A stretch of 64,000 nucleotides of DNA. It comes from Collinsella aerofaciens (GTDB taxonomy: Bacteria > Actinomycetota > Coriobacteriia > Coriobacteriales > Coriobacteriaceae). Of this stretch, positions 27,084 to 36,160 are shown one piece after another; positions within the stretch are counted from its first letter, which is position 1; each line of letters begins with the position of its first letter. The stretch lies in assembly GCA_008680965.1 (NCBI GenBank), contig NAKE01000001.1:1612001-1676000 (forward strand), in the 5' to 3' direction. The notes under the pieces were generated by a model. It made no database searches and was not told the DNA's origin. It saw nothing but the letters and a program-made list of their open reading frames with translations. A program made the position numbers and the translations under genes.

Positions 27084-28475
27084 ATGGCGGAATTCAAATC
27101 GAGCGCGATTGATAGCGGCGCCGCTGAGGCCGTGGCAGCGCACGCGTTCGACGTGGTCGTCATCGGAGGCGGCCCCGCCGGTATGGCAGCCGCGCTTGCC
27201 GCGCACAAGGCCGGCGCGTGCGTGGCCATCGTGGAGCGCGAGCAGCATCTGGGCGGCATCCTGCGACAGTGCATTCACCCGGGCTTTGGACTGTCGCACT
27301 TTAAGCAGGAACTCACCGGTCCCGAGTACGCGCAGCGCTTTATCGACCAGGTGCGCGCAACCGACATTGCGTTGTTCTTGAGCAGCATGGTGCTTGGGAT
27401 TGATACGAGTGAGCGCGAGGCTGTGGGGCCGCTGGATGCGGACAAGACCGCAGGAGCCGCCGCAGTCCATACCGTCACGCTCATGAACCCCGCCGGCATG
27501 CTACGGCTCACCGGACGCGCGGTCGTCCTTGCCATGGGTTGCCGTGAGCGTACCCGCAGCGAGATCAAGATCCCCGGCAGTCGTCCCGCCGGCGTGTTTA
27601 CGGCCGGTCTGGCGCAGCGATACATCAATATCGAGAACCTCAAACCCGGCTCGCGCGCCGTCATTTTGGGTTCGGGCGATATCGGGCTGATCATGGCACG
27701 TCGCTGCACGCTCGAGGGGATTTCGGTCGAGGGCGTATACGAACTCATGCCGTACGCTAACGGCCTGCGCCGCAACGTCAAGAACTGCCTGGACGACTTT
27801 GGAATTCCGCTACACCTGTCTACCACCGTCACACGCGTGATCGGGCACGACCGTGTGGAGGCCGTCGAGGTAAGCCGGGTCGACGAGCATCTGGCGCCCA
27901 TTCCGGGGACCGAGCGCGTTGTTCCGTGCGACACGCTGCTGCTTTCGGTGGGCCTGATTCCCGAGAACGAGCTTTCGGTGGGGGCGGGCGTTGAGCTTGA
28001 CCCGCGCACGCGTGGCGCCGTGGTGGACCAGAGCCTGCAGACGGGTGTGCCGGGCATCTTTGCGTGCGGAAACGTGCTGCACGTGCACGACCTGGCCGAC
28101 AACGTGACGACCGAGTCCGAGAGGACTGGCGCAGCTGCAGCGACGTGGGCGCTGGGTGGCGGAGCCGAGACGGACGCGGTCGCGGACACGGGCTGCGAGC
28201 TCACGGTCTCCCCTGCCGGCAACGCGGGATACGCGCTGCCGGGACGCATTACAGCTGTGGCACTCACCAAGCTCAACTTCCGCGTGCGCCGACCGGTCGA
28301 CGCCGCCCGCGTGCGTATTCTGGCAGGCGACGAGGAACTGCTTGCAGGCAAGGTCCGCGCGTTTAAGCCGAGCGTTATGGAAAGCTTCCCGCTGCCGGCA
28401 AAGGTCATCAAACAAGCGCTCGACCTGGGTGCCAGCGAGATGGTCCTATCCGTCGACCCCGTCGAGGAGGCATAG
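27084..28475 (+). CDS. FAD/NAD(P)-dependent oxidoreductase, partner of the GlpA-like protein
   Basis: A 463-residue two-dinucleotide-binding flavoprotein. DVVVIGGGPAGMAAALAA binds FAD, VLAMGCRERTRSE closes that domain, and SRAVILGSGDIGLIMARRC is the second Rossmann motif for NAD. FACGNVLHVHDLADNVT is the terminal FAD contact. Proteins of this kind stand between a GlpA-like and a DUF1667 protein in many anaerobes, and are taken as the electron-transfer arm of a glycerol-3-phosphate dehydrogenase-like complex. The start is 1 base after the upstream stop. It is intact, but its promoter lies upstream of the IS-split gene, so expression is in doubt. Confidence 0.88.
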   Translation: MAEFKSSAIDSGAAEAVAAHAFDVVVIGGGPAGMAAALAAHKAGACVAIVEREQHLGGILRQCIHPGFGLSHFKQELTGPEYAQRFIDQVRATDIALFLSSMVLGIDTSEREAVGPLDADKTAGAAAVHTVTLMNPAGMLRLTGRAVVLAMGCRERTRSEIKIPGSRPAGVFTAGLAQRYINIENLKPGSRAVILGSGDIGLIMARRCTLEGISVEGVYELMPYANGLRRNVKNCLDDFGIPLHLSTTVTRVIGHDRVEAVEVSRVDEHLAPIPGTERVVPCDTLLLSVGLIPENELSVGAGVELDPRTRGAVVDQSLQTGVPGIFACGNVLHVHDLADNVTTESERTGAAAATWALGGGAETDAVADTGCELTVSPAGNAGYALPGRITAVALTKLNFRVRRPVDAARVRILAGDEELLAGKVRAFKPSVMESFPLPAKVIKQALDLGASEMVLSVDPVEEA

Positions 28476-28478
28476 ACT

Positions 28479-28877
28479 ATGAGCGATAACGCAATCGAAA
28501 CGCTGCAGTTCAACTGCACGACCTGCCCATCCGAATGCCTTCTGACCGTAAAGGTGGAGCGCGACGCCAATGGCGCCGTGGTGGAAGTGCGCTCCGTAAC
28601 CGGCAACAGCTGCCCGCGCGGCGATAAGTTCGCACATCAGGAGCTCACCTGCCCCATGCGCGTGCTCACGACGACCGTGGCCGTCTCCGGCGGCGACGAA
28701 GCCCTACTCCCCGTCCGCACGGCCGAAGCCATCCCGCTAGAACTCCACGCCCAAGCCATGATCCTCATCCGAGGCCTAGTCGTCAACGCCCCCATCCGCA
28801 TGGGAGACGTCGTGCTGGAGAACCTCCTAGACACCAAAATCAACCTAATCGCCAGCATGGACATCGACCCAGCCTAA
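28479..28877 (+). CDS. DUF1667 family protein
   Basis: A 132-residue protein beginning with FNCTTCPSECLLTVKVE and continuing with GNSCPRGDKFAHQELTCP and RVLTTTV. The cysteine pattern Cys-x2-Cys-x3-Cys...Cys is the DUF1667 signature and suggests a metal or Fe-S site. It is 3 bases after the preceding oxidoreductase stop, the usual third gene of this operon. It likely works as a redox subunit with the two flavoproteins; this is inference from conserved gene order. Confidence 0.88.
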   Translation: MSDNAIETLQFNCTTCPSECLLTVKVERDANGAVVEVRSVTGNSCPRGDKFAHQELTCPMRVLTTTVAVSGGDEALLPVRTAEAIPLELHAQAMILIRGLVVNAPIRMGDVVLENLLDTKINLIASMDIDPA

Positions 28878-28937
28878 GCAGCTAATTTAGGACGGCGCTC
28901 TTTTAGGTACTCCGCCATCCACCCCGCCCCTCCCCAA

Positions 28938-29000
28938 TTGCGGTGAAATAGTTCCTGATTTCCGCCAAAACCCCGGCATCCAGGAACTATTCCACCGCAA
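28938..29000. repeat. 63-bp palindromic repeat
   Basis: TTGCGGTGAAATAGTTCCTG pairs with CAGGAACTATTCCACCGCAA, 20 positions with one mismatch, around a 23-base loop. It resembles the 55-bp palindromes at 24.1 kb in size and in a GC-rich loop, but the arms are different. Confidence 0.7.
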
Positions 29001-29044
29001 CTATCCTTGGAATCGGTATTTAGCTTGTGCCTACTATAGTGCCA

Positions 29045-29204
29045 TTTCAAAACCACCCCGGATTACGGGGCTGATTCGGAGACCCCCATCCATACCGGCA
29101 ATTTTCGCTTTTTGATAAGCCGTCTACCTGCGGTTTTAATTTCATGATATTTCCCATGGTCAAGTAATACAGGTTCAGCCCCGTAATCCGCCATACTTTT
29201 GAAA
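29045..29204. repeat. 160-bp palindromic element with conserved core, copy 1
   Basis: Outer arms TTTCAAAA/TTTTGAAA and inner arms GGATTACGGGGCTGA (29060-29074) / TCAGCCCCGTAATCC (29175-29189) enclose about 100 bases. The centre contains CGTCTACCTGCGGTTTT (29121-29137), shared with the elements at 34.4 and 48.6 kb, whose arms differ from these. Confidence 0.75.
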
Positions 29205-29416
29205 CCAGCCCATTTGGGACGGGTCTCTTATGACTCCTTTTTCCTGCGCGCTTGCCAGCCTCGCCATGGAGTGTCCCGAAGTGCCGGCACAGACGATATG
29301 AGCAGGACATAAAACATTGAGAGCCCCTGCTGCATGAAAGACCGCGGATTAGGCCGACAATGGTGAGTGTCTAATTCAGCCGCGGCGGCCACGCCGCATT
29401 CATGGAAGGGGCTCCC

Positions 29417-30131
29417 ATGCTCGATACTACCACCTTCGTCGGCCTCGACGTCCACGCCCGCTCGATAAAGGCCGTCTCCCTCGACGTCATGACCGGGGAG
29501 GTGCGCTGCGCGACCTTCGGCTACGACGCCGGCGCCGTCGCGGAGTGGGTCCGCTCCGTGGACCCCGGGGCCAGGTGCGTGTACGAGTCCGGGGTCACGG
29601 GCTTCGACCTGCAGAAGAGGCTCTCCGGCCTGGGTGTCGACTGCGTGGTCGGCGCCGTCTCGAAGATGATCAAGCCCAGCGCGGACAGGCGCAGGAAGAA
29701 CGACCGCAACGACGCCGAGTTCCTCGCCCGCATGCTGTCGGTCGGCAACGTGGTCGAGGTGTGGGTCCCCGACGACGAGTGCGAGGCCGCCCGCGACCTG
29801 ACCAGGGCGCTCGAGGACGCGAGGGACGACCTCTCGCGCGCGAAGCAGCGGCTCTCCAAGTTCCTGCTAAGGCACGGGCTCGCCTTCGACGAGAGGACGC
29901 CCACCGGCCGCAGGAAGGGCAACTGGACCCGGGCGCACTGGTCCTGGATCGAGTCGATTAGGTTCGCGGAGGGGGCCGACAACGACGCGCTCGCCTACTA
30001 CGTCGACGCGGTCAGGCGGGCGGCGGAGGAGAAGTCGAGGCTCGAGGGGCTCGTCGAGGCCGAGGCCCGCAAGCCCAGGTGGAGGAGGAGGGTCGACTCC
30101 CTGCGCTGCCTCAAGGGCGTCGACACCGCTT
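29417..30131 (+). pseudogene. IS110-family transposase, N-terminal DEDD domain
   Basis: The first 238 codons of a DEDD (RuvC-like) transposase: Asp in FVGLDVHARSIKAV, Glu in CVYESGVTGFDLQ, and Asp residues in RRKNDRNDAEFLARML. ATG 29417 has GGAAGGGG upstream. The frame is cut at codon 239 by an IS21-family element and ends 17 bases inside it. Joining 30131 to 32427 restores GVDTA-SAADLVFEAG and a 370-residue protein. The gene is therefore recently inactivated. Confidence 0.9.
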
Positions 30132-30292
30132 TGTTAGCGCTACTGTAAAAACAACCATTTTGACCAACGCTCAACAACCAATCATGCCAACGCAATCCCG
30201 CCATTTGCGCCAACGCATTTTCACCATTTCCACCAACGCCGGGGCTTACGCTTCGATCGACGAGCGAACGATGCTTTCGGGAGGAGCGGGCC

Positions 30293-31531
30293 GTGGCGGA
30301 GAAGAACCTGATCGGAGAGTTGGACATGTACAGGGAAGCGGGCATAAAGCCCAACTTCAGCGACATAGCGAAGCGCTACGGCAAGGACAGGCACACCGTG
30401 GCGTCGTACTGGAGGGCCGAGGGCGGGCGGCCCCGCGACGGGCGCGGCGACAGGGCGGGCTCGTTCGACGCGCACATAGAGGAGGTGGCCGCCAAGGCGC
30501 AGCTGCCGGGAGTCACCAAGAAGGGCATCCACGAGTGGCTGCTGCACAGGTATCCCGGCGAGGACCTGGCCGGCTACAACGCCTTCACCCAGTTCATGCG
30601 CAAGAACGGCATCGCCGTCGGGGCCTCCGGCGGCCCGGAGCCGCACCCGCGCTTCGAGACGCCGCCCGGACTGCAGCTGCAGTTCGACTGGAAGGAGTCC
30701 GTCAAGATGGCGAACCGCGACGGCGAGCTGTTCGAGTTCAACGTGTTCGCGGCGACGCTGGGCCATTCCCGCAGGCACATATTCATCCGGTCGAGGACCA
30801 GGACGACCGATGACCTGGTCAGGTGCATGTACGCCACGATCGCGAGGCTCGGCGGCGTGCCGCGCGAGTGGGTCACGGACAACATGTCCGCCCTGGTGAC
30901 GGTCAAGGGCGGCCGGCGCCTCAAGGTCCAGCGCGCGTACGAGTTCGCCAAGGCCGCCGGCTTCGAGCTGAAGCTGTGCCGCCCGCGCAGCCCCCAGACG
31001 AAGGGCAAGGTCGAGTCGTCGAACCGCTTCCTGTCGCGGCTCATGGCCTACCAGGGCGACTTCGACGGCTGGGACGACATCGACGAGATCGTCGCGCGGA
31101 TCGAGGACGCCAGCAACTCCGAGCCCAACGAGACCACGGGGCTGCCGCCCTCCGCGCTGTTCATGGAGGAGAAGGACGCGCTGCTGCCCGTCGGCAACCT
31201 GCGCGCCCTCGAGGAGGCGATGGGCGACGTGGTGCGCGTGGCCAGGGTGCCGGCCACGATGCTGGTGAGCGCGCACGGCGAGCCCATGTCGGTGCCCAGG
31301 CGCTGCATCGGCAGGCCCGCCCGCATCGTCTGCATGCCCGGCGGCGCGATGGACTGCTACGTCGGCGGCGAGCTGGTGGCCACGCACGTGGCGGGCGGGC
31401 CGGCCTACGACCCGGCGCACTACGCCGAGGCCATGGCCGGCAAGCGGTGGTTCGGCGACGCCGCCGGCGACATCGAGGCGGCCGCCGCGGCCAACCTCGG
31501 CCTGCTCGACTCGATAGGGGGCTCGCTGTGA
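30293..31531 (+). CDS. istA: IS21-family transposase IstA
   Basis: A 412-residue DDE transposase. An N-terminal helix-turn-helix (FSDIAKRYGKDRHTVASYW) is followed by the catalytic Asp in LQLQFDWKESV, Asp in WVTDNMSALV, and Glu in TKGKVESSNRFLS, with a C-terminal beta-rich domain. The start is GTG at 30293 with GGGAGGAG upstream. Its TGA overlaps the istB GTG. It inserts the element together with IstB. Confidence 0.94.
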   Translation: MAEKNLIGELDMYREAGIKPNFSDIAKRYGKDRHTVASYWRAEGGRPRDGRGDRAGSFDAHIEEVAAKAQLPGVTKKGIHEWLLHRYPGEDLAGYNAFTQFMRKNGIAVGASGGPEPHPRFETPPGLQLQFDWKESVKMANRDGELFEFNVFAATLGHSRRHIFIRSRTRTTDDLVRCMYATIARLGGVPREWVTDNMSALVTVKGGRRLKVQRAYEFAKAAGFELKLCRPRSPQTKGKVESSNRFLSRLMAYQGDFDGWDDIDEIVARIEDASNSEPNETTGLPPSALFMEEKDALLPVGNLRALEEAMGDVVRVARVPATMLVSAHGEPMSVPRRCIGRPARIVCMPGGAMDCYVGGELVATHVAGGPAYDPAHYAEAMAGKRWFGDAAGDIEAAAAANLGLLDSIGGSL

Positions 31532-32316
31532 GCGCCGCCGTGCAGGCCAGCCCCCTCAACCGCCTGGCGGCCAACCTCGAGGAGCTGGGGCTCGAGGGCA
31601 TGGCGTCGTCGGTGCCCGAGTACGTCAGGCTCGTCGCCGACGGGAGGAAGGGCCTGGTCGACGCCATGCTCGAGCTCACCGACGCCCAGATAGCCCTCAA
31701 GCGGCGCGCCGACGACGAGCGCCGCACGAGGATGGCCAACTTCCCCTACATAAAGACGCTGGCCGACTTCGACTGGGGCTTCCAGCCGAGCGTGCCGCGC
31801 GGGCTGGTCGAGCAGCTGGCCACGCTCGAGTTCATCGACCGCGGCGACAACGTCGTGCTCGTCGGCAGCCCGGGCGTCGGCAAGACCCACCTGTCGATAG
31901 CCATAGGCCACGAGGCGGTGATGGCCCGCAAGCAGGTGTACTTCGCCGACTGCTCGAGGCTGGTCGAGGACCTCAAGCACGCCTCGGCGAAGGAGGCGCT
32001 GGCGCGCAGGATGCGGTTCTACGAGCACTGCAGCCTGCTGATAATAGACGAGCTCGGCTACCTCGATATCGGCAAGGAGGGCGCCGACCTGCTGTTCCAG
32101 CTGGTCAACAGGCGCTACGCGCTAAAGCGGTCGACCATCGTCACGACCAACGTGCCGGTGGGCAGGTGGGGCGACGTGTTCGGCAGCAACGTCACGGCCT
32201 CGGCGGTGGCCGACAGGCTTTGCCACCATTGCGCGATGATCAAGATAACGGGACGGTCGTACCGCCTGAAGGACGTATCCATCGGCGGTGAGGACGGGAA
32301 GGAGGAGGGAGCCTAG
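31528..32316 (+). CDS. istB: IS21-family helper ATPase IstB
   Basis: A 262-residue DnaC-like AAA+ ATPase that assembles on target DNA for IstA. Walker A is VLVGSPGVGKTHLS and Walker B is LLIIDELGYLD; the sensor segment STIVTTNVPVGRW follows. The start is a GTG overlapping the istA stop as GTGA, so the two are translationally coupled. A longer frame from 30823 is a shadow of istA. Confidence 0.94.
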   Translation: MSAAVQASPLNRLAANLEELGLEGMASSVPEYVRLVADGRKGLVDAMLELTDAQIALKRRADDERRTRMANFPYIKTLADFDWGFQPSVPRGLVEQLATLEFIDRGDNVVLVGSPGVGKTHLSIAIGHEAVMARKQVYFADCSRLVEDLKHASAKEALARRMRFYEHCSLLIIDELGYLDIGKEGADLLFQLVNRRYALKRSTIVTTNVPVGRWGDVFGSNVTASAVADRLCHHCAMIKITGRSYRLKDVSIGGEDGKEEGA

Positions 32317-32421
32317 ACGCCGAAAGCGGCGCATCCGCGTTGGCGAATCCGGCGCATCCGCGTTGGCGCGATTGGCGAAAATACGTTGGTGAAAATGGTG
32401 AAAAATATATTGACGCTAACA

Positions 32422-32824
32422 CGCTTCCGCCGCCGACCTCGTGTTCGAGGCCGGCGAGTTCTCGAGGTTCAGGAACGCCCGCTCGTTCGCGGCGTGGGTC
32501 GGCCTGACGCCCTCCGAGCACTCCAGCGGGGAGAGCGACCGCAGGGGCGCGATCACCAAGGCTGGCAACAAGCACCTGAGGAAGACGCTGGTCGAGGCCG
32601 CGTGGCACTACCTGACGTGCTCGGGGCGGCCGAAGGACCTCGCCAAGGGCCAGGCCCCGGACCGGGGCGCCCGGAGGCATGCCGCCAAGGGCGTGCGGAG
32701 GCTGGTCGAGAGGCGCGGGGCCCTGCTCGCGCGCGGGGTCCACAACAACAAGGCGAACGTCGCCACGGCGCGCGAGCTCGCCTGCTGGGTGTGGGCGGTC
32801 GGCCTCATGGCCGAGGAGGCGTAG
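32422..32824 (+). pseudogene. IS110-family transposase, C-terminal transposase_20 domain
   Basis: The last 132 codons of the gene begun at 29417. FRNARSFAAWVGLTPSEHSS and RGAITKAGNKHLRKTLVEAA are the Transposase_20 domain with its catalytic Ser region (SGESDRRG). It reads in frame from the base after the duplicated CGCTT. There is no start of its own. It ends at 32824, followed by about 300 noncoding bases within the element. Confidence 0.9.
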
Positions 32825-33127
32825 GGGGCCGGTCCCCCGCACATAAGCCGATCACCCCGGAAGCGGTTCGATCCGAAGCCGTTGAGGCGAACCTCAGGTC
32901 CCTTTTCTGCGAGCGCCCAGGGCGCCACACGCGTGCACAGACTGTCGGTTCGACGTAGAAGCCTCAGCCGTAGCAACGGATTGCCCAGCGAGAGATCGCC
33001 GCGGGCGGATATTAAACTGCAAAGACGAGCGTCGGTAAGACACGCCGAGGTCGCCGCGGACGGGCTGATATAGGGAGAGGGCCTGACCCCATATCGTTGG
33101 GGCCAGGCCCGATTTTGCCTCTTGACA
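32825..33127 (+). ncRNA. Noncoding end of the IS110 element, bridge-RNA candidate
   Basis: About 300 bases after the transposase stop hold no gene and include several short hairpins. IS110-family elements carry a long noncoding end that encodes the bridge RNA which chooses donor and target. The upstream noncoding end here is only about 105 bases, so this side is the better candidate. No specific loops were assigned. Confidence 0.35.
33080..33109 (+). terminator. Hairpin near the IS110 right end
   Basis: GGCCTGACCCC pairs with GGGGCCAGGCC across an 8-base loop, followed by CGATTTTG. It could end the element's noncoding RNA. Confidence 0.5.
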
Positions 33128-33208
33128 ATGTCCTGCTCATATTAAAAGGAACGTCCCTAGCTGCCGGGCATGGGATACCATGGTGGCAACCTAGCGAAAG
33201 GATGTTTC

Positions 33209-34297
33209 ATGGCACATGTCGATGACCAGCGTGTGGCGCGCGTGCTCGATGCGCTCGAGGCTCAACACCCCGGTGCACAGCTGCTTGTAAACGACCCGTG
33301 GTCGATTTACTACCTGACCGGCTTTTATGCCGATATGTTCGAGCGTTTTTGCGGCGTGCTGCTCGCGCGCAATGCCGAGCCCGTGATCCTGGTCAACGCG
33401 CTGCATCAGCTACCCGAGTATGACAATGCCCGCGTTGCCTATCACACCGACACCGACGTCGTGGCCGACGCCATCGCTCGCGAGGTCGATCCGACCAAAC
33501 CGCTCGGCATCGACACCGTCATGCGTTCCGGCTTTTTAATGCCGCTCATGGAGCGCCAGGCCGCAAGCGAGTTTTTCCTGGGTGACTTTGCCGTCACCGC
33601 TGCACGCACCCACAAGGATGCCACCGAGCAGGAGCTCATGCGCGTGTCCTCGACCGCCAACGACGCCGTGATGGCCGATGCCATCAAACTCGTCCACGAA
33701 GGCGTGACGGAGCGCGAAATCGCCGACCAGATGCCCGGCTTGTATCGCAAGCACGGCTGCGAGGGCTTCAGCTTTCCGCCCATCGTGAGCTTTGGCGCCA
33801 ACGCCGGCGACCCGCACCACGAGCCCGACGACAACGTACTCAAGCGCGGCGACGTGGTGCTGTTCGACATTGGCGGACGCCGCTGCAACTACTGCTCGGA
33901 CATGACGCGCACGTTCTTTTGGGGCGAGCCGGACGAGGAGACGGCACGCATCTACGACATCGTGCGCCGCGCCAACGAGGCCGCCGAGGCGCTCATCGCG
34001 CCGGGCGTGCGTATGTGCGACCTGGACCGTGCCGCACGCGACGTGATTGAGGATGCAGGCTATGGGCAGTACTTTACGCACCGTCTGGGACACTCGATCG
34101 GTCTGCAGGACCACGAGCCGGGCGACGTCTCGTTCGTCAACGAGCAGGTTGTCGAGCCTGGCATGACTTTCTCCATCGAGCCGGGCATCTACCTCCCCGG
34201 CCACACCGGCGTCCGCATCGAGGACCTGGCCCTAGTTACCGAGTCCGGCGTCGAGATCCTCAACGCCTACCCCCACGATCCGGTCCGCTTAGACTAG
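33209..34297 (+). CDS. M24 family Xaa-Pro dipeptidase/aminopeptidase
   Basis: A 362-residue cytoplasmic metallopeptidase that cleaves X-Pro bonds. Residues about 1-130 form the N-terminal creatinase-like domain. The pita-bread domain follows with metal ligands Asp in LFDIGGRRCNY, Asp in YCSDMTRTFFWG, His in HRLGHSIGLQDHE, Glu in FSIEPGIYLPG and Glu in VRIEDLALVTE. ATG 33209 has AAAGGATG upstream; 13 earlier codons are not supported. It is a single gene followed by a hairpin terminator. Confidence 0.92.
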   Translation: MAHVDDQRVARVLDALEAQHPGAQLLVNDPWSIYYLTGFYADMFERFCGVLLARNAEPVILVNALHQLPEYDNARVAYHTDTDVVADAIAREVDPTKPLGIDTVMRSGFLMPLMERQAASEFFLGDFAVTAARTHKDATEQELMRVSSTANDAVMADAIKLVHEGVTEREIADQMPGLYRKHGCEGFSFPPIVSFGANAGDPHHEPDDNVLKRGDVVLFDIGGRRCNYCSDMTRTFFWGEPDEETARIYDIVRRANEAAEALIAPGVRMCDLDRAARDVIEDAGYGQYFTHRLGHSIGLQDHEPGDVSFVNEQVVEPGMTFSIEPGIYLPGHTGVRIEDLALVTESGVEILNAYPHDPVRLD

Positions 34298-34299
34298 AC

Positions 34300-34332
34300 A
34301 ATGCGGCAAAGGGGCCGTCCCTTTGCCGCATT
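34300..34332 (+). terminator. Terminator after the M24 peptidase gene
   Basis: ATGCGGCAAAGG pairs with CCTTTGCCGCAT around a short GC loop, two bases after the stop codon region. The T tract is minimal. Confidence 0.6.
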
Positions 34333-34345
34333 ACATGAATGCCGC

Positions 34346-34501
34346 CACAAAAACGGCCTATCTACTACGTTTAGCCTGCATGGGTCGACCATGCCCGTGT
34401 TTTCGCAAAACTGGTAAGCCATCTACCTGCGGTTTTCATTTCGCAATTCTCGGTGTGGTCGAGGGCAACCGCTCAAACGTAGTAGATGGGCCCATTTCGT
34501 G
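34346..34501. repeat. 156-bp palindromic element with conserved core, copy 2
   Basis: ATCTACTACGTTT (34360-34372) pairs with AAACGTAGTAGAT (34475-34487), with imperfect pairing continuing outwards. The core CATCTACCTGCGGTTTT lies at 34420-34436, and GTGGTCGAGGG follows it, as in copy 3. It occupies the whole gap between the peptidase terminator and folC. Confidence 0.8.
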
Positions 34502-34536
34502 ACTAGCAGCCCAAATTGGCTGCCCCGTTGGCGGGG

Positions 34537-35880
34537 CTAGCGGAGCAGACCGGCGACTTCGCCGGCCAGGGTGATGGTGCCGGCGGCAACGAAAGCCTCG
34601 CCAGCGGCCTCTAAAACTGTGAGGGCCTCGGGTACGCTCGGATACACGCCCGCGAGCTTATCGGCGTCCACCAGGGCGGCAAGCTCCTGCGCGGGCAAGG
34701 CGCGGTCGGAATCGGTCTGGGTCACGACCACGCGCGGGAAGGCCGGGATCAGTACGTCGACGATGCCCGCCACGTCCTTGTCGGCCAGCGCAGCGCACAG
34801 CAGCGTGGGGCGATTCTCCACGCACGGATCGATCTCGTCCAGCGCGCTCACAAAGTTCTCGCAGCTCTGAGGGTTATGGCAGGCGTCGATCAGCTTGAGC
34901 GGATCAGTTCCCAGCACATCAAAACGACCCGGTGTGGGGCAACCCATAAGCGATGCATCCAGCACATCGTGGTCGAGCTCGCGACCCAGATACCCCTCGC
35001 ACAGCATGATCGCACACGCGGCATTCTGCGGCTGATACGCCGGCTTAACCATGCTCGACGTATAGATGGCACGCGGCGTAGTACAGCTAAACTCCACGGT
35101 ATCGCCCACGTGCTCCGGCACCTTGGTCGTGGCATGGTTCACCACCAGCGGCACAATGCCGCACTCGCAACAACGCGCATCCATCACGCGTTGAACGCTC
35201 GCCTCATGCGTGCCCTCGCCCAAAACAACCAGGCGCCCAGGCTTAATAACCGCAGCCTTCTCCCCCGCAATGGCCTCGAGCGTATCGCCCAAAATTCGTG
35301 TGTGATCGAGCCCAATGCCCGTAATGGCAACGGCGACGGGATCGGTCGCACTCGTAGCATCCCAGCGTCCGCCCATGCCAACCTCGAGCACGGCAACATC
35401 CACCGCGGCCTCGGCAAACACGACAAGCGCGGCAGCCGTCAGCAAGTCAAACGGCGTGATGGAATAGGCGCGCTCCCCCGCCGCCACACGACGGGCATTC
35501 ACGCGATGTCCCGCCTCAACAGCGGCAGAAACACCGCGGGCAAAGGCCTCATCGCTCACGACGCGTCCATCGACCTCCATACGCTCGGGATAGCGCACCA
35601 ACTGCGGCGACGTATACAGCGCGGTCTTTAACCCTTCGCCGTGAAGGATAGCAGCCGAAAAACGCGTGGTCGAAGTCTTGCCATTAGTACCGGCAACCTG
35701 AATGCAATCAAAGTACTCGTCCGGACGCCCCAGCTCATCGAGCATATCGACAACCGTCTCAAGCAGTGGCCCAGCATCCCCAGAAATCCGCCCCGTATCA
35801 GCAGCCAGCCCAACAGCCTCACCAAACGAAAGCAACTCAAACGAGAAAGGAACGACATACGACCCCGAACGCTTAGCCAT
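34537..35880 (-). CDS. folC: Folylpolyglutamate synthase / dihydrofolate synthase
   Basis: Adds glutamate to folates (and to dihydropteroate if bifunctional). The 447-residue Mur-ligase-type ATPase has VAGTNGKTSTTRFSAAIL as P-loop, SPQLVRYPERMEVDG, then GVGMGGRWDATSATDPV-type text for Mg binding, and IDACHNPQSCENF in the C-terminal domain. The start at 35880 (MAKRSGS) is chosen over a 13-codon extension; GGAGA is about 9 bases upstream. It is convergent with nothing and lies downstream of valS in the same direction. Confidence 0.92.
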   Translation of the reverse strand: MAKRSGSYVVPFSFELLSFGEAVGLAADTGRISGDAGPLLETVVDMLDELGRPDEYFDCIQVAGTNGKTSTTRFSAAILHGEGLKTALYTSPQLVRYPERMEVDGRVVSDEAFARGVSAAVEAGHRVNARRVAAGERAYSITPFDLLTAAALVVFAEAAVDVAVLEVGMGGRWDATSATDPVAVAITGIGLDHTRILGDTLEAIAGEKAAVIKPGRLVVLGEGTHEASVQRVMDARCCECGIVPLVVNHATTKVPEHVGDTVEFSCTTPRAIYTSSMVKPAYQPQNAACAIMLCEGYLGRELDHDVLDASLMGCPTPGRFDVLGTDPLKLIDACHNPQSCENFVSALDEIDPCVENRPTLLCAALADKDVAGIVDVLIPAFPRVVVTQTDSDRALPAQELAALVDADKLAGVYPSVPEALTVLEAAGEAFVAAGTITLAGEVAGLLR

Positions 35881-36040
35881 AACCCAAAGTCTCCAATTAC
35901 AGAAAAAGAGGCCCATCAAAAAGAATGAGCCCCTCGCGTTGACAATTTCAGCCTTTACCCGATTGCAGCAGAATCAAGGCCACAACCCAGTGGCCCTAAC
36001 TAACCAGCTGCAAACGACCACGTAAACGAACTAGGAGCGG

Positions 36041-36141
36041 CCCGACGCTTTGCTCGATACAAGTTCCGCACGCAAAGGACAGCACTAAATGTGCTGTCCG
36101 TCTTGCGCAGGACTGTTCGCAGTGGCGAGCAAAGCGTCGGG
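36041..36141. repeat. Nested palindrome downstream of valS
   Basis: Outer arms CCCGACGCTTTGCTCG (36041-36056) and CGAGCAAAGCGTCGGG (36126-36141) are perfect complements over 16 bases. Inside is a second perfect hairpin GGACAGCAC-TAAAT-GTGCTGTCC (36077-36099). The plan matches the element upstream of valS at 38878-38993, and short inner blocks are shared in the opposite orientation. Confidence 0.8.
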
Positions 36142-36160
36142 ACGCGCCCCCGAGTAAACC

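Larger units (their letters stand above)
30132..32421 (+). mobile_element. IS21-family insertion sequence, 2290 bp, 5-bp CGCTT target duplication
   Basis: Ends are TGTTAGCG and CGCTAACA. CGCTT is found at 30127-30131 and again at 32422-32426. Near the left end CCAACGC occurs four times, and near the right end GCGTTGG or CGTTGG occurs three times, the multiple terminal repeats typical of IS21. istA and istB are both intact. Confidence 0.93.
29296..33142 (+). mobile_element. IS110-family element, interrupted by an IS21-family element
   Basis: ATATGAGCAGGACAT at 29296-29310 and its exact complement at 33128-33142 bracket a DEDD transposase gene. Without the IS21 insertion and its 5-bp duplication the span is about 1.55 kb, normal for IS110/IS1111 elements. 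These elements often have subterminal rather than terminal inverted repeats, so the exact ends are uncertain. Confidence 0.65.

Noticed and set aside
30823..31527. A long upstream extension of istB
   Set aside because: It overlaps istA in another frame and reads as Arg/Gly-rich noise. The GTGA overlap at 31528 is the natural istB start.
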